Assembly: GCA_023399355.1 (NCBI GenBank)
Contig: JAEWQC010000321.1
Span: forward strand, 1 to 17,687
Direction of reading: 5' to 3'
DNA length: 17,687 nt
Source of the DNA: Bacillota bacterium
GTDB lineage: Bacteria; Bacillota; Clostridia; Acetivibrionales; DTU013
Shown: positions 13,461 to 17,687 of the stretch, one piece after another
How the letters are laid out: each line of letters starts with the position of its first letter
Numbering within the stretch: position 1 is the first letter of the stretch
The notes under the pieces: generated by a model
The model's database searches: none
The model's input: only the letters and a program-made list of their open reading frames with translations
Told to the model about the DNA's origin: nothing
Made by a program: the position numbers and the translations under genes

Positions 13461-14717
13461 TTATAATTCGAGTATTTTTTTGTCAAAATTCTGTTTCAAG
13501 GTTCCTACTATGGAAATTCCTTTTTTACCAAGGTTGAAAATATTTTTAATGATTTCATGAACCCCATCCATATCAATCGCTTCAATCTTGCCCAGAATTT
13601 CCTCAGGCGTGTTTATATATCCAAGCATCAACTCAGACTTGCCAATGCTGTTCATTCTGCTGCTCGTGCTTTCCAGTCCAAGTATATAGTTCCCCTTCAA
13701 CTGTTCCTTTGTCTTTTTCAGTTCCTGCGAGGAAATGCCATTTTTATGCAGAAGCCGGACCTCGTCATATATGAGTGAAACAACTTCGTTCAAATGCTCA
13801 GGCTTCATTCCTGCATAAATTGTAAACAGACCAACGTCATTGTATGCGGTGGGATAGGAATAAATCGAATAAACAAGGCCCTTTTTTTCACGAATTTTCT
13901 GAAACAGTCTTGAGCTCATCCCCCCGCCGAACAGGTTGTTCACTGCCAGGAGAGGATAAATACAATCGTTTCCGTTCTCAACACCTTCAAAGCCAATACA
14001 GATGTGTACCTGCTCCGTATCCTTCTCCTTTATGGACAGCCCTGGTTTGAAATCAACGGTTTCCACGTTTATTCCAGCATTCTGCTCTGTTTTCCAGCTT
14101 CCAAAATACCTTTCAAGCATTTCAGAAAGTTTTTCCTCTTCATAGTTGCCTGCAACCGAAATTACTATATTTTCCGGGGTATAGCGCTCTCTTATATAAT
14201 CCAGTATATTTTCACGCGTTATTCCTCTAAGCGATTTTCTCGTACCAAGTATCGGATACCCTATTGCACTGCCTTTCCATACTGCTTCTGATAAAATATC
14301 ATGCACGAGTTCATCCGGTGCATCTTCATACATTCCTATTTCTTCAAAAATAACTTTCTTTTCTATTGCGACATCCTTTTTTGCATATTGTGAATTAAAG
14401 AGCATATCGCTCAGCACATCTGCCGCAATGTCAAGATGTTCATCCAGAATTTTTGCGTAGAAACAGGTGCATTCCTTTCCGGTAAATGCATTGAGCTGAC
14501 CGCCGATATTGTCAATCGTTTCAGCGATGACCGCCGCACTCCTTTTCTCAGTTCCTTTAAAAAGCATATGCTCAATGAAATGGGAAATTCCGTTATTCAT
14601 CATACTCTCATCCCTTGAACCCGTCCTGACCCATATGCCAAGTGATACAGACCTTACAAACGGTATGTGTTCACAGACAACTCTGATTCCATTTCCCAAA
14701 GTAAATTTTTTAAACAT
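13461..14717 (-). CDS. mlpA: M16 family zinc metallopeptidase (YmxG/MlpA type)
   Basis: 418 residues. The inverted zinc motif HxxEH is present at 46-50 (HFIEH), with the third zinc ligand E126 at the usual 76-residue spacing (VIFEEIGMYEDAPDE). The inactive second half of the fold contains NNLFGGGMSSRLFQKIREKK, also typical. Members are soluble or loosely membrane-associated peptidases of about 410 residues that resemble mitochondrial processing peptidase beta; the natural substrate in Firmicutes is unclear. GGAGG precedes the ATG. The neighbourhood (pnp upstream, dpaA downstream) is the same as that of ymxG/mlpA in Bacillus subtilis, which supports the orthology. It is followed by its own terminator, so it is probably not in one transcript with dpaAB. 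Confidence 0.94.
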   Translation of the reverse strand: MFKKFTLGNGIRVVCEHIPFVRSVSLGIWVRTGSRDESMMNNGISHFIEHMLFKGTEKRSAAVIAETIDNIGGQLNAFTGKECTCFYAKILDEHLDIAADVLSDMLFNSQYAKKDVAIEKKVIFEEIGMYEDAPDELVHDILSEAVWKGSAIGYPILGTRKSLRGITRENILDYIRERYTPENIVISVAGNYEEEKLSEMLERYFGSWKTEQNAGINVETVDFKPGLSIKEKDTEQVHICIGFEGVENGNDCIYPLLAVNNLFGGGMSSRLFQKIREKKGLVYSIYSYPTAYNDVGLFTIYAGMKPEHLNEVVSLIYDEVRLLHKNGISSQELKKTKEQLKGNYILGLESTSSRMNSIGKSELMLGYINTPEEILGKIEAIDMDGVHEIIKNIFNLGKKGISIVGTLKQNFDKKILEL

Positions 14718-14743
14718 AGAACCTCCGGTTGCATGAGCAAACA

Positions 14744-14758
14744 GTTGACACAGTCAAC
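14744..14758. promoter_or_regulatory. Perfect short palindrome upstream of mlpA
   Basis: GTTGACACAGTCAAC is a 6+3+6 inverted repeat, 26 bases upstream of the mlpA start. It could be an operator or a small leader hairpin. Nothing else identifies its role. Confidence 0.4.
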
Positions 14759-14799
14759 GACCAGCCCAAAAATTTTAAGAAAAACTTCAGTACCCTTGT

Positions 14800-15045
14800 A
14801 AGGTAAATTCCTTAAGCAAAGCCTCGCAGGCATAGAGCCCCTCCCGTCTTCAGGATATTTGAAGGCAAATACCTTAAGCAAAGCCTCGGAGGCATTGAGC
14901 ACTTTCGTCTATAGGATATTTGAAGGCAAATACCTTAAGCAAAGCCTCGGAGGCATTGAGCCCTTTCGTCTATAGGATATTTGAAGGTAAATTCCTTAAG
15001 CAAAGCCTCGCAGGCATAGAGCCACCCTCGTCTTTAGGATATTTG
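14800..15045. repeat. Four tandem copies of a 61/62-base unit between pnp and mlpA
   Basis: Copies start at 14800, 14862, 14923 and 14984 (62, 61, 61, 62 bases). Conserved parts include CCTTAAGCAAAGCCTCG, AGGCAT, GAGC, CGTCT and AGGATATTTG. Copies 1 and 4 share GGTAAATTCC, CGCAGGCATAGAGCC; copies 2 and 3 share GGCAAATACC, CGGAGGCATTGAGC and are almost identical. The order is therefore A-B-B-A. Each unit contains small inverted repeats (AAGG/CCTT and GCCTC/GAGGC). Stop codons interrupt translation, so it is noncoding. With the palindrome at 14744 and the pnp terminator it fills the whole 416-base gap. Confidence 0.93.
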
Positions 15046-15064
15046 AGGGGCAACAAATTCTTTT

Positions 15065-15115
15065 TATATAAAAAGGACGGTTTCAGACGGTATGTAGGCC
15101 GCCAGGAACCGTCCC
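15065..15115 (-). terminator. Intrinsic terminator of pnp
   Basis: On the minus strand GGACGGTT (15114-15107) pairs with AACCGTCC (15082-15075), followed by TTTTTATATA. A second ACCGTC inside the loop could pair with the same 5' arm, giving an alternative smaller hairpin. It lies 19 bases after the pnp stop. Confidence 0.75.
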
Positions 15116-15133
15116 TGCCAATTCTGTTATAGC

Positions 15134-17245
15134 TTACAGGCTGTTATCGGTACTTGCGCCTGGCATTGCATCTTTTCTCGAAAGATTGATACGGCCTTGT
15201 TTATCGACTTCCAGTACCTTTACAAGGAATTCATCTCCAACCTTGACCACGTCCTCGACTTTATCAACTCTCTTATTGTCAAGTTTTGAAATATGCACAA
15301 GTCCTTCCTTACCGGGAGCAAATTCTACAAATGCCCCAAAGGTCATAAGTCTTGTTACCTTGCCCATGAATATCTGTCCGGCTTGGACATCCTTCGCGAT
15401 GGCTTCGATAATTGCAATTGCCCTTTTTCCGGCTGCTTCATCAGAGGTGGCGACAAAAACCCTTCCATCGTCTTCGATATCGATCTTGACGCCTGTTTCT
15501 GCAATGATCTTGTTAATTACCTTGCCGCCAGGTCCGATAACATCTCTGATCTTATCCGGGTCAATGTTCATGGTGAACATCTTGGGAGCATACTTTGAAA
15601 GAGAGCTTCTCGGCTCTGCGATTGCCGGCAGGATAACTTCGTCAAGTATCTGGAAGCGGCCCTTTTGGGTGAGTTCAAATGCCTGTCTGATGATCTCGTA
15701 TGTGAGGCCATTAATTTTAATATCCATTTGAATGGCCGTTATACCCTTTTTAGTTCCTGCAACCTTGAAATCCATATCTCCAAAGAAATCTTCAATTCCC
15801 TGGATGTCCATGAATGTAACGAATCTATCAGGATTCTCGTCATCAGTGACAAGTCCTGCCGAGATACCCGCAACCGGTGCTTTGATCGGTACGCCGGCAT
15901 CCATCAGTGCAAGGGTGCTGCCGCATACGCTGCCCTGAGAAGTTGAACCGTTGGACATGAGCACTTCGGAAACCAGTCTTATTGCATATGGAAAATCCAC
16001 TTCATTAGGGATTACAGGTTCAAGAGCTCTTTCAGCAAGTGCTCCATGACCAATCTCTCTTCTGCCGGGACCTCTGGAGGTTTTTGCTTCACCTACACTG
16101 TAGCCCGGGAAATTGTAATGATGCATGTATCTCTTCTTTTCTTCCAGATCAACGCCGTCCAATTTCTGAATTTCGCCAATGCCGCCAAGTGTAACGGTAG
16201 TGAGAACCTGAGTCTGTCCTCTCTGGAACAGACCGGAGCCGTGAGTTCTTGGAAGAATGGAAACATCGGCCGACATCTGTCTGATCTCATCCAGTCTTCT
16301 GCCGTCAACTCTTTTATTTTCTTCAAGAATATACTTTCTGACAACCTTCTTTTCAAGCTTGTAAATCGATTCCGCAATAACACCCTTCTTTTCAGGAAAA
16401 GTCTCGGCAAGCTTCTGCTGGACTTCCTCAGTAAGTGCTGCAACCTTTGAATCTCTTACTGTTTTATCCGTAGCCAGTACTGCTTCACGCATTCCTTCGT
16501 ATGCAATCTCCTTCACGGCATCGAATATCTCCTTTGGCACTTCCGATGACACATATTCGAATTTGGGCTTTCCTACTTCAGCTACAATACTCTTTATGAA
16601 AGCTGCTATTTTTTTGATTTCTCCATGCCCCTGAATGACTGCATCAAACATGACCTGATCAGAAACTTCCCTTGCACCGGCTTCGATCATTGTAATCTTC
16701 TCTTCCGTTCCGGCCAGCGTCACATACATGTCGCTTTTATCTCTTTGTGCCGCATCAGGATTGATCACCACCTGACCGTCCACAAGGCCGAGTATGACAC
16801 CGCCTATAGGGCCGTTGAACGGGATGTCAGATATGCTGATTGCAATAGAGCTTCCAATCATGGCGGCTATCTCGGGAGAGTTGTCCTGATCTACGGAAAG
16901 AACCGTATTGACGACTGTTACATCATTTCTTAAATCCTTTGGGAATAGCGGGCGTATAGGTCTGTCGATGTTTCTTGACGTAAGAATTGCTCTTTCGGAG
17001 GGCTTTCCCTCTCTTTTAATAAAGCCGCCAGGGATCTTTCCTACTGCATAAAGTCTTTCCTCATAATCTACACTGAGTGGAAAAAAATCAATTCCATCTC
17101 TTGGTGATGAGGATGCTGTTGCTGTCGATATAACGACTGTTTCGCCATATCTGACCAGAGCTGAGCCGTTTGCGAGTTGAGCCAGTTTGCCGGTCTCTAT
17201 TGTAAGAGTCCTTCCGGCGAGTTCCATGCTAAATTTGTTTGACAT
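15134..17245 (-). CDS. pnp: Polyribonucleotide nucleotidyltransferase (PNPase)
   Basis: 703 residues, full length. PNPase degrades RNA 3' to 5' with phosphate, as a trimer in the RNA degradosome, and can also add tails. Domain order is complete: first RNase PH domain (to about 225, with GKIPGGFIKREGKPSERAIL), helical linker, second RNase PH domain (about 310-545, with SRGPGRREIGHGALAERAL and the active-site region FGDMDFKVAGT), KH domain (DVIGPGGKVINKI) and C-terminal S1 domain (FMGKVTRLMTFGAFVEFAPG). GAAGGAGG precedes the ATG. It follows rpsO on the same strand, the standard bacterial order. The leader between the two carries a long hairpin reminiscent of the autoregulated pnp leader of enterobacteria, although the sequence is not homologous. 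Confidence 0.98.
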   Translation of the reverse strand: MSNKFSMELAGRTLTIETGKLAQLANGSALVRYGETVVISTATASSSPRDGIDFFPLSVDYEERLYAVGKIPGGFIKREGKPSERAILTSRNIDRPIRPLFPKDLRNDVTVVNTVLSVDQDNSPEIAAMIGSSIAISISDIPFNGPIGGVILGLVDGQVVINPDAAQRDKSDMYVTLAGTEEKITMIEAGAREVSDQVMFDAVIQGHGEIKKIAAFIKSIVAEVGKPKFEYVSSEVPKEIFDAVKEIAYEGMREAVLATDKTVRDSKVAALTEEVQQKLAETFPEKKGVIAESIYKLEKKVVRKYILEENKRVDGRRLDEIRQMSADVSILPRTHGSGLFQRGQTQVLTTVTLGGIGEIQKLDGVDLEEKKRYMHHYNFPGYSVGEAKTSRGPGRREIGHGALAERALEPVIPNEVDFPYAIRLVSEVLMSNGSTSQGSVCGSTLALMDAGVPIKAPVAGISAGLVTDDENPDRFVTFMDIQGIEDFFGDMDFKVAGTKKGITAIQMDIKINGLTYEIIRQAFELTQKGRFQILDEVILPAIAEPRSSLSKYAPKMFTMNIDPDKIRDVIGPGGKVINKIIAETGVKIDIEDDGRVFVATSDEAAGKRAIAIIEAIAKDVQAGQIFMGKVTRLMTFGAFVEFAPGKEGLVHISKLDNKRVDKVEDVVKVGDEFLVKVLEVDKQGRINLSRKDAMPGASTDNSL

Positions 17246-17292
17246 AAAATGCCTCCTTCTGTAATGCTACAATACGTATAAAGCAGCGGGTT

Positions 17293-17349
17293 ACAGAAAA
17301 CGGACACTAGAAACCGCACCTATTGCGAACTCTAGTCTCTGTTCTCTGT
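17293..17349 (-). repeat. Long inverted repeat in the pnp leader
   Basis: Arms of 19 bases at 17293-17311 (ACAGAAAACGGACACTAGA) and 17331-17349 match in 16 of 19 positions and enclose a 19-base loop that contains GCAC/GCG. The structure lies about 50 bases upstream of the pnp start, in its leader. Words in it (AGAGAACAGAGACTAGAG on the pnp strand) resemble the repeat in the leader of the ECF-like gene. The rest of the 297-base gap (17350-17508) is AT-rich and I see no gene or clear promoter in it. Confidence 0.75.
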
Positions 17350-17509
17350 TAGCCACTTTTCCATCCGTTCGTAGAAAATTTATTAAAGATACTGCAAAAA
17401 AGATTGATACTGTATTTTTTCGCATTTATCTTATTTAACGCTTTTTATTGCAGAAACTTTATTCATCCTGTTTTTAAGTTTTTGCAACATATATAGTATG
17501 TACTGTTAC

Positions 17510-17538
17510 TTAAAAATAATGAGCGGGAAACCCCGCTC
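17510..17538 (-). terminator. Intrinsic terminator of rpsO
   Basis: On the minus strand GAGCGGG and CCCGCTC form a 7-base GC-rich stem with a 4-base loop, followed by ATTATTTTT. It lies 5 bases after the rpsO stop. As terminators between rpsO and pnp are often leaky, some pnp transcription may come from rpsO. Confidence 0.85.
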
Positions 17539-17542
17539 ACCA

Positions 17543-17687
17543 TTATTTTCTCAAATTGAGCTTTTCAACTATTGCACGATACCTTTCGATATCCTTTTCC
17601 TGCAAATAGTTCAGAAGTCCTCTTCTCTGTCCTACCATCTTAAGGAGTCCTCTCCTTGAATGGTGATCCTTCTTGTGCGCTTTGAGG
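17543..17687 (-). CDS. rpsO: 30S ribosomal protein S15 (partial, N-terminus beyond window)
   Basis: The last 47 residues are visible: LKAHKKDHHSRRGLLKMVGQ, then RRGLLNYLQEKDIERYRAIV, ending EKLNLRK and a TAA at 17543-17545. The DHHSRRGLLKMVGQRR stretch is the hallmark of S15, a protein of about 88 residues that binds 16S rRNA early in small-subunit assembly. The rpsO-pnp order is conserved across bacteria. About 40 N-terminal residues are outside the window. Confidence 0.97.
   Translation of the reverse strand, partial: LKAHKKDHHSRRGLLKMVGQRRGLLNYLQEKDIERYRAIVEKLNLRK

Noticed and set aside
14800..15045. CRISPR array
   Set aside because: The repeated part is nearly the whole 61-62 base unit and only about 8-12 bases vary; there are no unique spacers of normal size and no cas genes.
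14920..15132. Short open frames across the 61/62-base repeats on both strands
   Set aside because: They arise from the repeats, lack ribosome sites and have no family resemblance; stops interrupt other copies.
15186..15731. 181-codon open frame opposite pnp
   Set aside because: It is a mirror of the PNPase reading frame, with a Ser/Thr-rich artefactual composition.

Overview
The window looks like a chromosomal segment of an anaerobic, endospore-forming member of the Clostridia. The evidence is a spore germinant receptor operon (gerAA, gerAB), both subunits of dipicolinate synthase (dpaA, dpaB), matches to sigma-G and sigma-K promoters, a clostridial-type Agr peptide system, a T-box-controlled seryl-tRNA synthetase, and strong GGAGG ribosome binding sites. 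The sequence does not identify a species.

Layout. (a) 1-3583, minus strand: a 3D-domain membrane protein, gerAA and gerAB (its C-terminus is cut by the window edge), overlapping or closely spaced as one operon behind a sigma-G-like promoter. (b) 3759-6583: an Agr-type quorum-sensing module split into two convergent halves. The LytTR response regulator and GHKL sensor kinase are on the plus strand; agrB and a 46-residue agrD that ORF callers easily miss are on the minus strand. The two halves meet tail to tail with a 4-base gap. (c) 6827-8467: promoter, T-box leader and serS, whose product has a non-canonical motif 3. (d) 8501-9200: a hicAB toxin-antitoxin locus with a perfect sigma-A promoter embedded in direct repeats; hicA is frameshifted and hicB is intact. 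(e) 9291-11540, minus strand: tRNA-Pro(GGG) with promoter and terminator, a 54-residue membrane peptide, a class V aminotransferase of the cysteine desulfurase family, and a membrane protein resembling ECF transporter S components with a repeat-rich leader. (f) 11766-17687, minus strand: rpsO (partial), pnp, an M16 zinc peptidase (mlpA/ymxG type), dpaA and dpaB. This order resembles the Bacillus subtilis rpsO-pnpA-ylxY-mlpA-ymxH-spoVFAB region, but no ylxY or ymxH is present. A 61/62-base tandem repeat array lies between pnp and mlpA.

How the genes work together. Regions (a) and (f) serve the spore cycle: DpaAB makes dipicolinate for the spore core, and the Ger proteins sense germinants. The Agr module supplies cell-density signalling: AgrB processes AgrD, the kinase senses the peptide, and the LytTR regulator acts on DNA. 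Region (b) is clearly more AT-rich than the flanks: a 60-base sample at 5041-5100 has 16 G/C, against 35 in a sample at 15841-15900. With the second-type SerRS and the toxin-antitoxin locus, this suggests an accessory block from about 3.6 to 9.2 kb between core genes. No integrase, transposase or CRISPR array was seen.

The best leads are the split convergent Agr system with its unusual pheromone precursor, the ABBA tandem array downstream of pnp, the frameshifted hicA behind a repeat-built promoter, and the long inverted-repeat leaders of the ECF-like gene and pnp.
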